The position numbers and the translations under genes were made by a program. This document shows, piece after piece, positions 1 to 9,093 of a stretch of 64,000 nucleotides of DNA. Position 1 is the first letter of the stretch. Each line of letters starts with the position of its first letter. Under the pieces are notes generated by a model that had not been told where the DNA came from, did no database searches, and was given only the letters and a program-made list of their open reading frames with translations. The DNA comes from an uncultured Flavobacterium sp. GTDB taxonomy: Bacteria > Bacteroidota > Bacteroidia > Flavobacteriales > Flavobacteriaceae. The stretch spans positions 325,417 through 389,416 of the forward strand of contig NZ_CAMLDD010000001.1 in the NCBI RefSeq assembly GCF_946478785.1, given 5' to 3'.

Positions 1-953
1 GAGTCAGTTAGTACTTTCTCTTCTCCAAATTTCAACGAAACCAAAATCCCTACCAAAAGCGAAAGCGCAATAAATCCTAAAGAAGCCCATTCGGGAACGT
101 GAATATAATCGTGCAGCAGCATTTTTAATCCTACGAAACTTAAAATAGCAATCAGGCTATATTCCAGATAACTGAATTTTGCCAGCATATTTGCTAAAAA
201 GAAATACATAGAACGTAATCCTAAAATGGCGAATATATTAGAACTAAATACTAAAAAAGGATCTGATGTAATAGCCAAAATTGCCGGAACGCTGTCAACA
301 GCAAATAAAACATCCATAACCTCAATTACAATTAAGGCAACGAATAGAGGAGTGGCCGCTTTTTTGGCAGTTTTGGTTGCAATGAAAAATTTCTCTCCCT
401 CCATTTCAGAAGTAATCGGAATAATTTTTCCTAATGTTTTGTATACAAAAGAATCTTTTGGCTGAAAATCTTCATCTTCACCTGAAAACAGCATTTTTAT
501 GGCGGTAAACAATAAAAAAGCTCCAAACACATAAGTAGTCCAGGCAAATTTATTAATTAGCATAACCCCGAAGAAAATCATCAATCCACGGAAGACTACT
601 GCACCCAGAATTCCCCAGAACAAAACACGATGCTGGTATTTTTGTGGTATTTTGAAAGAAGCAAAAATGATTGCAATTACAAAGATATTGTCGACACTTA
701 AAGAAAGTTCTATTAAATAACCTGTAATAAACTTCATTGAGGCAACTGCTGGTTTAAGGTTGTCCGGATTTGCAATATAATCTGTAGTATAGAGCCAATA
801 AATAACCCCTGAAAAAAGAAATGACAGCGTTACCCAAACCAGTGTCCATTTACTGGCTTCTTTGGTACTGATAATATGCGGGTTTTTATTGAAAACCCCC
901 AAGTCTAAGGCAAGAATAAGGACAACGGCTAATAAAAAGAAAATCCAAACCAT
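1..953 (-). CDS. TerC/Alx-family integral membrane protein, C-terminus cut by window edge
   Basis: About 317 codons are visible, starting at ATG 953. The protein is almost entirely hydrophobic helices. It contains the TerC hallmarks: an acidic motif in a membrane helix near residue 80 (LSLSVDNIFVIAI) and a second, ISSDPFLVFSSNIFAILGLR-like segment that follows VMDVLFAVDSVPAI. TerC/Alx proteins are membrane proteins linked to manganese export and metal or tellurite stress. The gene runs off the left end, so the last helix or tail is not seen. A TAnnTTTG element lies 26 bp upstream (979-986, minus). The family call is firm; the transported substrate is inference. Confidence 0.9.
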   Translation of the reverse strand, partial: MVWIFFLLAVVLILALDLGVFNKNPHIISTKEASKWTLVWVTLSFLFSGVIYWLYTTDYIANPDNLKPAVASMKFITGYLIELSLSVDNIFVIAIIFASFKIPQKYQHRVLFWGILGAVVFRGLMIFFGVMLINKFAWTTYVFGAFLLFTAIKMLFSGEDEDFQPKDSFVYKTLGKIIPITSEMEGEKFFIATKTAKKAATPLFVALIVIEVMDVLFAVDSVPAILAITSDPFLVFSSNIFAILGLRSMYFFLANMLAKFSYLEYSLIAILSFVGLKMLLHDYIHVPEWASLGFIALSLLVGILVSLKFGEEKVLTD

Positions 954-978
954 TATTAAGATATTTTTAAATGATTTA

Positions 979-986
979 CAAAGATA
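979..986 (-). promoter_or_regulatory. Probable -7 element of the terC-like gene
   Basis: On the minus strand this reads TATCTTTG, matching the Bacteroidota TAnnTTTG -7 consensus, 26 bp before the start codon. No good TTTG -33 element is visible. Confidence 0.4.
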
Positions 987-1060
987 GCTGTTGATTTCTA
1001 AGATAAAAATTTAATTATTGAAAAATTACTTTCAATTTTTAGTTAATGTGTAGACTTATG

Positions 1061-1090
1061 AACCCGAAAGGTTTTAAAACCTCTCAGGTT
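1061..1090. repeat. Small intergenic palindrome
   Basis: AGGTTTTAAAACCT (1069-1082) is a perfect palindrome, flanked by AACC and AGGTT, so a longer imperfect hairpin can form. It lies between terC and glnA. Similar short palindromes are often dispersed in Flavobacterium genomes. Nothing else stands out in 987-1200, which is AT-rich. Confidence 0.3.
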
Positions 1091-1200
1091 TAATTATACC
1101 TTCCAGCCTTTCTCATGTTTTAAGTTTTGACAAAGGGTTTACAACAAAAGTTATCTTCACATTTTTCTCCTTTCATCAAAATGTCAAGATTGTGTAAAAC

Positions 1201-1235
1201 AAAAAAAAGTGCCATCGGTTACGATGGCACTTTTT
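1201..1235 (-). terminator. Rho-independent terminator of glnA (bidirectional)
   Basis: GTGCCATCG (1209-1217), a GTTA loop and CGATGGCAC (1222-1230) form a perfect 9-bp stem. It has eight As on the left (a U tract for the minus-strand transcript) and five Ts on the right. It ends the leftward glnA transcript 20 bp after its stop codon. Confidence 0.9.
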
Positions 1236-1255
1236 AGTATAAATTGAACTATAAA

Positions 1256-2272
1256 TTATAGTACTGATTTCACAGTTTTGATAATTCTTGCAGCAATTTT
1301 GTATGGATCTCCGTTTGAAGCTGGTCTTCTGTCTTCCAACCAACCTTTCCATCCTTTTTGAACAGTAATTAACGGGATTCTAATAGAAGCTCCTCTGTCT
1401 GAAATTCCATAAGAGAAATCGTGGATAGATGCAGTTTCATGTTTACCAGTTAAACGTTGATCGTTGTAAGCTCCGTAAACCGCGATGTGCTCAGCAGTAA
1501 CAGGACGGAAAGCCTCACAAATTCTTTCGTAAGTTGCCTGGTCTCCACATGTTCTTAATACATTGTTAGAGAAGTTAGCGTGCATTCCTGAACCATTCCA
1601 GTCTGTATCTCCTAATGGTTTTGGGTGATATTCGATATAGTAACCATATTTTTCAGTCAAACGATCCAATAAGTATCTTGCGATCCAGATTTCGTCACCT
1701 GCTTTTTTAGCTCCTTTAGCAAACAATTGGAATTCCCATTGTCCACAAGCAACCTCTTGATTAATACCTTCAAAGTTGATTCCGGCAGCGATACATAAAT
1801 CAGCATGCTCTTCAACTAATTTTCTTCCGTGTGTATTTTTTCCTCCTACAGAACAGTAGTACATACCTTGTGGTGCAGGATATCCTCCAACAGGGAAACC
1901 TAATGGCAATAAAGTTTTAGTATCCATGATGAAATACTCTTGTTCGAAACCAAACCAAAAATCATCATTATCATCATCAATTGTAGCTCTTCCGTTAGAA
2001 GGGTGTGGTGTTCCGTCAGCATACATAACTTCTGACATTACAAGGTATCCGTTGATACGAGTTGGATCAGGGTAAATAGCAACAGGAACTAAAAGACAGT
2101 CTGAAGAACCTCCTTCAGCTTGTTTTGTTGACGAACCATCAAATGACCAGTTTCCAAGTTCTTCTAATGTTCCTTTGAAATTTTCGTGCTCTTCAACTTT
2201 AGTTTTACTTCTAAGATTTTGAGTTGGTTCATATCCATCTAACCAAATGTACTCTAACTTAATTTTAGCCAT
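1256..2272 (-). CDS. glnA: Glutamine synthetase, type II (GSII, beta-grasp)
   Basis: This enzyme makes glutamine from glutamate, ammonia and ATP in the cytoplasm. The protein has 338 aa, as short as the eukaryotic-type GSII and far shorter than the roughly 470-aa GSI. Visible motifs are FDGSST near the N-terminus, the catalytic stretch FEQEYF, the NQEVACGQWEFQ segment, the ATP-binding DWNGSGMHANFS motif, and RGASIRIP near the C-terminus. I chose the ATG at 2272 (MAKIKLEYIWLDG). The frame stays open 28 codons further upstream, but those residues are lysine-rich and overlap the promoter. A strong terminator follows, and a GSIII gene is divergently encoded next door. Confidence 0.96.
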   Translation of the reverse strand: MAKIKLEYIWLDGYEPTQNLRSKTKVEEHENFKGTLEELGNWSFDGSSTKQAEGGSSDCLLVPVAIYPDPTRINGYLVMSEVMYADGTPHPSNGRATIDDDNDDFWFGFEQEYFIMDTKTLLPLGFPVGGYPAPQGMYYCSVGGKNTHGRKLVEEHADLCIAAGINFEGINQEVACGQWEFQLFAKGAKKAGDEIWIARYLLDRLTEKYGYYIEYHPKPLGDTDWNGSGMHANFSNNVLRTCGDQATYERICEAFRPVTAEHIAVYGAYNDQRLTGKHETASIHDFSYGISDRGASIRIPLITVQKGWKGWLEDRRPASNGDPYKIAARIIKTVKSVL

Positions 2273-2311
2273 AATAATATAAATTAATTTTTTTTGTTTT
2301 TTTCGCTGGGT

Positions 2312-2319
2312 CAAATATA
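2312..2319 (-). promoter_or_regulatory. Probable -7 element of glnA
   Basis: The minus strand reads TATATTTG, a perfect TAnnTTTG, 39 bp before the chosen ATG at 2272. This predicts a short leader and supports the internal start. The position also makes the upstream in-frame start at 2356 unlikely, because it would precede the promoter. Confidence 0.55.
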
Positions 2320-2643
2320 GATTTATTTTTTTAGGAGTAAAAATTAGGGGGTGCATTTTGTTTAGATAGCTATAATTTTTTGCATAAGCGCAATTTTGTG
2401 TGGGGTATATTTAAAAAATAGCAATTTTTTAATGTTTAAAAAATAAATTCGTAATAAACACTAGGGTTTTTTAGATTTATTTCTGTAGCAATTAAGAAAA
2501 ATTGTTTGTTTCCTTAGTAATATTCGTATGTTTTGTTATATTTTTTAAAAACCATTTCACAATTCTCTGTAAATCGCATCATTTATTGAAAAATTGCTTT
2601 TCAAAAATCTAACTTTATCTTTAAAAAAGGCTTTTTAATTCTT

Positions 2644-2651
2644 TATATTTG
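2644..2651 (+). promoter_or_regulatory. Probable -7 element of the GSIII gene
   Basis: TATATTTG matches TAnnTTTG, 46 bp before the GSIII ATG. No TTTG stands at the usual -33 spacing. The whole 425-bp divergent spacer (2273-2697) is very AT-rich and is the only place where nitrogen regulation of both synthetases could act. Confidence 0.5.
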
Positions 2652-2697
2652 TTTCTCTTATTTTAATTAAAATATTACGAATTTTAAAATTATATAC

Positions 2698-4887
2698 ATG
2701 TCAACATTACGTTTTCAGGCCTTAAAAGAAGCTTCGTCAAGAAAGCCCATACATTTTGAAGAAATAGACAGAAAATCTACCATTTTTGGTTCCAATGTTT
2801 TTAATGAAAAAGCAATGAAGCAATATTTGACTTCGGATGCATTAAAAGGAGTGAGGGACGCCATTCAGCATGGGAGTAAAATTGACAGAAAACTGGCAGA
2901 TTATATTGCGATGGGAATGAAAGAGTGGGCTTTGGCAAAAGGGGTGACACATTATACCCACTGGTTTCAGCCACTTACCGGAACTACTGCAGAAAAACAT
3001 GATGCTTTTTTTGATATATCATATGACGGAAGTGATCCTGTTGAAAAATTTGGCGGTGCACAATTAGTACAGCAGGAACCGGATGCATCGAGTTTTCCGA
3101 ACGGGGGAATTAGAAATACTTTTGAAGCCAGAGGATATACTGCCTGGGACCCAACTTCGCCAGCTTTTATTTATGGAACAACTTTATGTATTCCTACTGT
3201 ATTTATTGCTTACACCGGTGAAGCATTAGATAATAAAATCCCATTGTTAAGGGCTTTATCTGCAATTGATGAAGCGGCTACTGAGGTTTGCAGGTATTTT
3301 GATAAAAATGTTAAAAAGGTAACTGCAACTTTAGGCTGGGAACAGGAATATTTTTTGATTGATAAGGCTTTGGCAAATTCCCGTCCTGATTTGATGATGA
3401 CAGGAAGAACTTTATTAGGGCATACATCTGCAAAAGGACAGCAATTAGACGACCACTATTTTGGATCTATTCCTACTCGTGCACTTACTTATATGCGTGA
3501 TTTAGAGCAGGAATGTATGTTATTAGGAATTCCGGTAAAAACACGTCATAATGAAGTAGCACCGAATCAGTTTGAGCTGGCTCCAATTTTTGAGGAAACA
3601 AACCTTGCCGTAGATCATAACTCTTTATTGATGGATGTCATGCAAAAGGTAGCAGAACGCCATGATTTTAAAGTATTGTTTCATGAAAAGCCTTTTAAAG
3701 GCGTAAACGGTTCAGGGAAACATAATAACTGGTCGCTTGCCACTGATACAGGGGTAAATTTATTGAGTCCGAGCAAAACGCCAATGAGCAATTTACAGTT
3801 TTTGACTTTCTTTATAAATACTATAAAAGCGGTTAACGATTATGAAACTTTATTAAGAGCTTCTATCGCAACAGCCAGTAATGATCACAGGTTAGGGGCA
3901 AATGAAGCACCGCCGGCTATTATTTCGGTTTTTATCGGAGAGCAATTAACAAAGGTTTTATCTGAATTAGAAAGCGTAACTACCGGTAAATTATCTCCTG
4001 AAGAAAAAACAGACTTAAAGCTGAATGTAGTTGGTAAAATTCCGGATGTTCTTTTGGACAATACCGACAGAAACAGAACGTCTCCTTTTGCTTTTACAGG
4101 AAATAAATTCGAATTCAGGGCAGTAGGTTCCAATTCAAACTGTTCGAATGCGATGACTACCTTAAATGCAATTGTGGCAAAACAATTAAAAGATTTTAAA
4201 ACTGAAGTAGACACTTTGATCGATTCTAAAGACATGAAAAAAGATGATGCTATCTTTAATGTTTTAAGGGAATATATCAAACAATCCAAAAAAATCCTTT
4301 TTGAAGGCGACGGATACAGCGATACCTGGGAAAAAGAGGCCGCCAAAAGAGGTTTAAGTAATTTTAAAACAACTCCGGAGGCTATAAAAGCCAAAGTTTC
4401 TAAACAGGCACTGGATTTGTTTTCTGAGTTAGGAATTCTGAACCATGTAGAAGCAGAAGCACGTTACGAAATTGAATTAGAAGAATACACTAAGAAAATA
4501 CAAATTGAAGGAAGAGTATTGGGAGATATTGCCAGAAACCATGTTATTCCAACCGCAATTCGTTACCAAAATACCTTAATTGAAAATGTAAAAGGGCTGA
4601 AAGAGATTTTCGGTAAAGAATTCGAAACTATTGCTAAAGAACAAATTGTTCTGATTAAGGAAATTTCAGGTCATATTGAAGGGATCAATTCAAAAGTGGA
4701 AGCCATGACAAACGAGAGAAAAGCTGCAAACCATTTAACGGATGCCCAAAAAATGGCCGAGGATTACTGTAATAAAGTCAAGCCTTATTTTGAAGATATC
4801 CGTAATCATTGTGATAAACTTGAGTTGATGGTGGATGATGAAACGTGGACATTGACAAAATACAGAGAGTTACTGCTTACCAAATAG
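2698..4887 (+). CDS. glnN: Glutamine synthetase, type III (GSIII)
   Basis: This is a second, unrelated-size glutamine synthetase of 729 aa, the normal length for the GSIII family of Bacteroidota and cyanobacteria. It carries the GSIII signature segments: HYTHWFQPLTGTTAEKHD near residue 80, LGWEQEYFLID (catalytic glutamates), NEVAPNQFELAPIFEE, and NGSGKHNNWSL (ATP/glutamate binding). The C-terminal third is helical and extends beyond GSI. The ATG at 2698 follows an AT-rich leader. The gene is monocistronic, with a strong terminator right after it. The symbol glnN follows common usage for GSIII. Confidence 0.95.
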   Translation: MSTLRFQALKEASSRKPIHFEEIDRKSTIFGSNVFNEKAMKQYLTSDALKGVRDAIQHGSKIDRKLADYIAMGMKEWALAKGVTHYTHWFQPLTGTTAEKHDAFFDISYDGSDPVEKFGGAQLVQQEPDASSFPNGGIRNTFEARGYTAWDPTSPAFIYGTTLCIPTVFIAYTGEALDNKIPLLRALSAIDEAATEVCRYFDKNVKKVTATLGWEQEYFLIDKALANSRPDLMMTGRTLLGHTSAKGQQLDDHYFGSIPTRALTYMRDLEQECMLLGIPVKTRHNEVAPNQFELAPIFEETNLAVDHNSLLMDVMQKVAERHDFKVLFHEKPFKGVNGSGKHNNWSLATDTGVNLLSPSKTPMSNLQFLTFFINTIKAVNDYETLLRASIATASNDHRLGANEAPPAIISVFIGEQLTKVLSELESVTTGKLSPEEKTDLKLNVVGKIPDVLLDNTDRNRTSPFAFTGNKFEFRAVGSNSNCSNAMTTLNAIVAKQLKDFKTEVDTLIDSKDMKKDDAIFNVLREYIKQSKKILFEGDGYSDTWEKEAAKRGLSNFKTTPEAIKAKVSKQALDLFSELGILNHVEAEARYEIELEEYTKKIQIEGRVLGDIARNHVIPTAIRYQNTLIENVKGLKEIFGKEFETIAKEQIVLIKEISGHIEGINSKVEAMTNERKAANHLTDAQKMAEDYCNKVKPYFEDIRNHCDKLELMVDDETWTLTKYRELLLTK

Positions 4888-4904
4888 TAAAATAATACTT
4901 ACTT

Positions 4905-4940
4905 AAATGCCTTTCCAGTTTTTGGAGAGGCATTTTTTTT
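4905..4940 (+). terminator. Terminator of the GSIII gene
   Basis: AAATGCCT (4905-4912) pairs with AGGCATTT (4928-4935), with further TCCA/TGGA pairing inside, followed by a T run. It starts 17 bp after the stop codon. Confidence 0.85.
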
Positions 4941-5022
4941 GTGTATTAGGGTAACAATTGTAAATGTAATCTGATATAGAGGTGTGTATTTATATAATTT
5001 ACTAACCTTCAATTATTTTATT

Positions 5023-7614
5023 ATGAAAACAGTTCTACAACTAATTACGGGATTATTGATTTTAATGTCTTTTCCTGTTTCTGCGCAGAAATATCAGGAT
5101 ACATTAATAACGGTCAAAAATGCTAAACTGCATTATGAGTATGATTTAAGCTGGGCGAAAGAAGTCAAGGCGAGAAATATTGATCAATTTATCAAAAATC
5201 AATCTGAACCCTCGATTAAATCTTCTGCACAAATCCAATCGCTGTTGCAAAACATAAAGCTGTCCAAAGATCCTTGCGTTAATTCGGGATTTGAAAACGG
5301 CTACAGCGGATGGACTGGCCTGAGCCTCAAACACGGAATTTCAACACTTCCTATTGAAAATGGTTTAACATTAAATCCGGGTATTTCGCCATTGCCTTTT
5401 ACCGGTTTGGCTTCGGGACAGAATTTTACCTCGATCGAAACAACAGGAACTGATGCCCTTTTATTGGCTTCGAGTCCTTCTTTCTCCATGTCTAAAACAG
5501 CACCGGGATCCTCCGGAACTCAATCAATTCGTTTAGGAAATGACCAGCCAGGTTACGGGGCAGAAGGTATTGCGAAACGATTTGTTGTTACAGCAGCAAA
5601 TGCAAAATACTATTTTCAGTATGCTATGGTCATGGATAAAAGTCATTCCAATCCAAACGGCAGTGCTAATGGTTCTGAAGTCTTTTTTGTTGCCGAAGCG
5701 GTAGATATGAGTGGAGTAACTGTTGATAAAATGGTAGATATTGCGGCTCCGTCCAATCCTTTTATCAGTGCAACTAATTCTCCCAGTGAAGGAGTGAAAT
5801 ATTACAGAGACTGGCGTTGTACGTATTTGGATTTATCAAGCCATATCGGGAGGGAAGTAGTGGTCATGTTCATTAACGCAGATTGTTCTCAGAGTGCTCA
5901 TAATGGATATACTTATATTGATGATACGTGTACAACTTGCCAAAGTACAGATGGAGATATTGATTTAGATTTAAAAGGACATGATTGTATTGAGCCGAAA
6001 CAAACTTTTCAAGGAACATTTGCTGTTCCTGCTCTGGCAACCAATGTGCAGATTAGTTTTGAAATTTACCAAAATGGAACATTGCTGAATACCCTGGCTG
6101 CTACCACAGTTGCTGGCTCCAATTATACCGTTGATGTAGCCGCAACTGATTTTCCAAATCAAATGCCGGGGACTTGTTATGATGTAGTAGCAAAACTGAC
6201 TTTTAATTTAACTGACTTAAACGGAAATGTACAAACAGTTGTCCAGTATTCTGTAAATCCTGTTTTAGGGATACAATACGGACAAACGCCAGGTTTTAAT
6301 AATGACATCTGTTTTTGTGTCAATAATTTAGGTTCCTATTGCTGTGATTCTGACAATTTAGTTGTAAACGGTAATTTTGAGGCTGGAAATACCGGTTTCT
6401 CTAGTGCTTATGTGTTAGATGCATCTACTTATCCGGGACAATATAATGTAACGAATTCAGCAGCTGCTTTTGGAGCAACAGTAACAGATCATTCGTATTG
6501 TGTTGATCCTGTAGCATATGCTTCAAATAGTAAATATTTGACTGTAAACGGAAAAACACAGCAATCCGGTTCTTCTGTGGTTTGGGAACAAACGATAACA
6601 GGTTTAAGACAAGGAGCAACCTATCGTTTTTGTGCCAATTTCAAAAACATGAAACAATGTACTTTTGATATTCTTCCAAGTGTTAGAATAGAAGCGGGAA
6701 GTACAAGCTCAGCTGTGTTTACAGTAAATATGCCGACAGCTAATGCCTGTGCATGGCAAAATGCAGATGTAGTTTTTACAGCAACAGGAACCAGCGAAAC
6801 GGTTCGAATTTATCTTGATGAAACAGGAAACGGTGATGGAAATGATCTGGCGATAGATGACATTTATGTAGGTGCTTTAGGTGATCCGGGGCTTGCCATT
6901 ACAGTACAGCACAACGGAACCAATAATGCCATTATTGCATCGGTTAACAGTATAGCAACGACCGATGATAGCATTAAAGGAGATTGTAGAAAATACCATT
7001 GGTACGTAGCCGAGGTAACTTCGTATCCTTCGATTGTAATTGACTGGAGTACTTTTGCTCACGGAAATAATACCGGAAGTAATCTGCCTCCGTTTGCAGG
7101 AACTTCATCGCCAACAGCGTGGAATCTCACCACTACTTTTCCGGGTTATACTTTTGCTGATAATAAATTATACATAATTGGAATGTACACACCTGAATGT
7201 GATTGTTATGACAGTGATTTTACCTATCAGTTAACTTTTAATACCACAGCTAAATCAGCAAATACCGGTGGCATTACAGAAGAACAAAAAGCAGCAATTA
7301 TTGATGCTATACTAAATGGATTATCACAAGAAAAAATAGACTCGTCTACTATAAATGATGTGAAGGCAGAAATACAAAGTAATGTTGAACTGTATCCAAA
7401 TCCTGTAGCCAATGAATTGACTGTTTCAGCTTTGAACGAGTTGATTTCTGAAGTGATAATTTCAGATTCTGCAGGTAAAGTAGTTGCAAAGCAATCTTTC
7501 TTATCTCAAAATGCTGTTGAGAAAATCAATGTATCAAACTTAGCGAAGGGACTTTATTTTGTAAAAGTTATAAGTGATAAAAACACCCATGTATCAAAAC
7601 TAATTAAAAATTAA
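5023..7614 (+). CDS. T9SS-secreted protein with type A C-terminal sorting domain
   Basis: The protein has 863 aa. The start at 5023 gives a clear signal peptide (MKTVLQLITGLLILMSFPVSAQ); the GTG at 4984 would only add a non-signal extension. The body has two lectin- or CBM-like modules, each opening with a VNSGFENG or VNGNFEAG motif (near residues 90 and 440), and many paired cysteines, as expected for an exported protein. The last 75 residues (from ELYPNPVANELTV to LSKGLYFVKV-like and LIKN) form a type A sorting domain, which sends cargo through the type IX secretion system. The substrate or ligand is unknown. It stands alone between two terminators. Confidence 0.85.
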   Translation: MKTVLQLITGLLILMSFPVSAQKYQDTLITVKNAKLHYEYDLSWAKEVKARNIDQFIKNQSEPSIKSSAQIQSLLQNIKLSKDPCVNSGFENGYSGWTGLSLKHGISTLPIENGLTLNPGISPLPFTGLASGQNFTSIETTGTDALLLASSPSFSMSKTAPGSSGTQSIRLGNDQPGYGAEGIAKRFVVTAANAKYYFQYAMVMDKSHSNPNGSANGSEVFFVAEAVDMSGVTVDKMVDIAAPSNPFISATNSPSEGVKYYRDWRCTYLDLSSHIGREVVVMFINADCSQSAHNGYTYIDDTCTTCQSTDGDIDLDLKGHDCIEPKQTFQGTFAVPALATNVQISFEIYQNGTLLNTLAATTVAGSNYTVDVAATDFPNQMPGTCYDVVAKLTFNLTDLNGNVQTVVQYSVNPVLGIQYGQTPGFNNDICFCVNNLGSYCCDSDNLVVNGNFEAGNTGFSSAYVLDASTYPGQYNVTNSAAAFGATVTDHSYCVDPVAYASNSKYLTVNGKTQQSGSSVVWEQTITGLRQGATYRFCANFKNMKQCTFDILPSVRIEAGSTSSAVFTVNMPTANACAWQNADVVFTATGTSETVRIYLDETGNGDGNDLAIDDIYVGALGDPGLAITVQHNGTNNAIIASVNSIATTDDSIKGDCRKYHWYVAEVTSYPSIVIDWSTFAHGNNTGSNLPPFAGTSSPTAWNLTTTFPGYTFADNKLYIIGMYTPECDCYDSDFTYQLTFNTTAKSANTGGITEEQKAAIIDAILNGLSQEKIDSSTINDVKAEIQSNVELYPNPVANELTVSALNELISEVIISDSAGKVVAKQSFLSQNAVEKINVSNLAKGLYFVKVISDKNTHVSKLIKN

Positions 7615-7638
7615 AAAACATTGGTTTACTGTAAATGA

Positions 7639-7670
7639 GGCTGTCTGGTATATTTAGACAGCCCATTTTC
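7639..7670 (+). terminator. Terminator after the T9SS protein gene
   Basis: GGCTGTCT (7639-7646) and AGACAGCC (7656-7663) form a perfect 8-bp stem with a 9-nt loop, followed by a T-rich stretch. Confidence 0.8.
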
Positions 7671-7721
7671 TGTTTATAGTATGCGTTTGATTTCCCTGGT
7701 GATCTATAAACCAGACATAAA

Positions 7722-7768
7722 ATCATCATTTATAATGATTCCTGTCATTTTGGTAAAAACTAAATTTG
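7722..7768 (+). promoter_or_regulatory. Copy 1 of the shared 18-bp box with TAnnTTTG promoter
   Basis: The dyad ATCATCATTTATAATGAT (7722-7739) is followed after exactly 21 bp by TAAATTTG (7761-7768), a TAnnTTTG -7 element. Three other host promoters in this window have the same layout (49115, 55886, 57142). The box occupies the place of the -33 element, which has no TTTG here, suggesting activator dependence. It drives the gene now split by the prophage. Confidence 0.7.
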
Positions 7769-7784
7769 TTAAATACTTATGCTA

Positions 7785-7843
7785 ATGAAAAATATTTTAC
7801 TCATTTTATCTGTTTGTTTTAGCGTTTCAAATTACGGTCAGTA
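7785..7843 (+). pseudogene. 5' fragment of host secreted-protein gene split by the prophage
   Basis: ATG 7785 (or the in-frame ATG 7779) opens a signal peptide (MKNILLILSVCFSVSNYGQ) and runs 19 codons to the prophage junction; inside the prophage the frame hits a stop within three codons. Joining 7843 to 43193 gives one frame of 126 codons (YGQYNSVKMNPEKE and on) that ends in a T9SS type A sorting domain. The product was therefore a small secreted protein, now inactivated. Confidence 0.85.
7838..7843. repeat. Target-site duplication, left copy
   Basis: TCAGTA here recurs at 43187-43192. Mu-type transposition normally duplicates 5 bp, which would make CAGTA (7839-7843) the duplication and the extra T a coincidence. 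Removing one copy plus the prophage restores an open host frame. Confidence 0.85.
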
Positions 7844-7909
7844 TAGGGCATAAAACAATCCTTCCAATATAAGTAAACCAAAAAAACCCCGAAAAACCCC
7901 GAAAAATCA

Positions 7910-7938
7910 AGCGTTCACAACAAATGAACGCTTTTTTT
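7910..7938 (+). terminator. Terminator just inside the prophage left end
   Basis: AGCGTTCA (7910-7917) and TGAACGCT (7925-7932) form an 8-bp stem followed by seven Ts. It would stop rightward transcription from the host promoter at 7761, shielding the phage repressor region. Just before it, AAAAACCCCG is repeated in tandem (7882-7901). Confidence 0.75.
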
Positions 7939-8071
7939 ATGTTTAATCGAATCTTCCAATAAGTGTTAAATATCTACTCATTAAATGCCCTTTAAATGAG
8001 GCATAAATACTTTAAAGGAAAGTTATCTGTCTATTTTATAGTTATTACTGCTTAAATAGACTTAAATAAGG

Positions 8072-8090
8072 GTTTAAATCATATTTAAAC
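8072..8090. repeat. Perfect 19-bp palindrome in prophage left-end region
   Basis: GTTTAAAT, CAT, ATTTAAAC is perfectly symmetric. It lies in the gene-free left end (7844-8368) and may bind the transposase or repressor. A looser inverted pair GTCTATTT/AAATAGAC lies just to its left. No coding sequence was found in this 525-bp stretch. Confidence 0.4.
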
Positions 8091-8185
8091 GCTATTTCAT
8101 TGGTTTATTATGGTTTATTTCTAAGCTAGTTTTTAAATTTTTCCAATACAAACATATTTGTGAAAAAACGCTATAATTTAAGTAT

Positions 8186-8221
8186 TGGGTTGCTTTATGG
8201 GTTGCTTCTTGGATTGCTTCA
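8186..8221. repeat. Three tandem 12-bp repeats near the prophage left end
   Basis: The units are TGGGTTGCTTTA, TGGGTTGCTTCT and TGGATTGCTTCA, in direct orientation with no spacing. They lie about 345 bp from the left end and about 150 bp downstream of the repressor stop. Candidate roles are transposase end-binding or internal activation sequences. Confidence 0.6.
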
Positions 8222-8368
8222 AATTAGTTTTTAAAATAACTATGTATAACCCCGAAATAGCACTTTTATATTAAAAATATGCGCTAAATTATAGATAACA
8301 ATACCCCAAAAACGACTTTATTTATATATAAAATTAATTAAAATTCTAAAAATCAACACATTAAACAT

Positions 8369-9088
8369 TTAGCTCATTGAATTAATTCTAATACTTGCCT
8401 TAATTAAGGCTAAAGCTTTTACTTTTTTAAGCGAAACATCCCTGTCTTGATGATGCTGGTTTTGACTAACTAATTTTATATATCCTTCTTTTTCAGATTT
8501 CTTAATATACTTTACCATTACCATCTCATCACCATGCTCAGTAATGCTAATAAGGTACATTTCACCCCAATAGATACCATCATCAATATTATGGATCTGT
8601 TTATACATAACAATATCACCACTTTTTAAAAGCGGGTACATACTATCACCTGTTATATAAACAGCCCCGTCACATTTTGGCAAATTAGGTATTTGTATAA
8701 AATCAACTGGTTTTGTTTCTCTACTATCACGGAATAAAGAAACGATACTTGCAGAAGCTTCAATATTATACAACGGTATAGCTTGGTTTTCGACATTCTT
8801 ATCTGTTTTTAATCGATAAACATGATCAGTTGCCTCGATTTCAAGTCCAGATTTTTTTTTATAGTCGCCATTTCCTGACAAAAGCCAGTTCATATCAAGA
8901 TTTACAAACGTGTTTGAAATATCCAATAACATTTGGAAAGAAGGTTTTGCATTTGGATCTCTTTCCAGTCTATACAGCTTCTCAGCTGATGTATAACCCA
9001 TTTTTTTAGATAATTCTTGTAGGTTCTTAAGACCATTTATTTCGCATATCACATGCAATCTTTCAAAAAAATTTGTGTTTTTTTCCAA
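8369..9088 (-). CDS. Phage repressor, HTH plus S24 (LexA-like) peptidase domain
   Basis: The protein has 239 aa. The N-terminal half has an XRE-type helix-turn-helix (LQELSKKMGYTSAEKLYRLER). The C-terminal half is an S24 domain with the nucleophile Ser149 in GDSMYP and the probable general base Lys193 in MVKYIKK. Such proteins keep the prophage silent and are inactivated by RecA-stimulated self-cleavage. The start codon is TTG at 9088: there is no ATG before the HTH and a stop lies six codons upstream. It is divergent from the early operon, and inverted repeats in the shared promoter are its likely operators. Confidence 0.88.
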   Translation of the reverse strand: MEKNTNFFERLHVICEINGLKNLQELSKKMGYTSAEKLYRLERDPNAKPSFQMLLDISNTFVNLDMNWLLSGNGDYKKKSGLEIEATDHVYRLKTDKNVENQAIPLYNIEASASIVSLFRDSRETKPVDFIQIPNLPKCDGAVYITGDSMYPLLKSGDIVMYKQIHNIDDGIYWGEMYLISITEHGDEMVMVKYIKKSEKEGYIKLVSQNQHHQDRDVSLKKVKALALIKASIRINSMS

Positions 9089-9093
9089 AATTA

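Noticed and set aside
226..465. Plus-strand open frame of 79 codons
   Set aside because: It is antisense to the clearly coding terC-like frame on the minus strand.
3885..4394. Minus-strand open frame of 169 codons
   Set aside because: It lies fully inside the GSIII gene on the other strand, and its composition is the complement of that gene.
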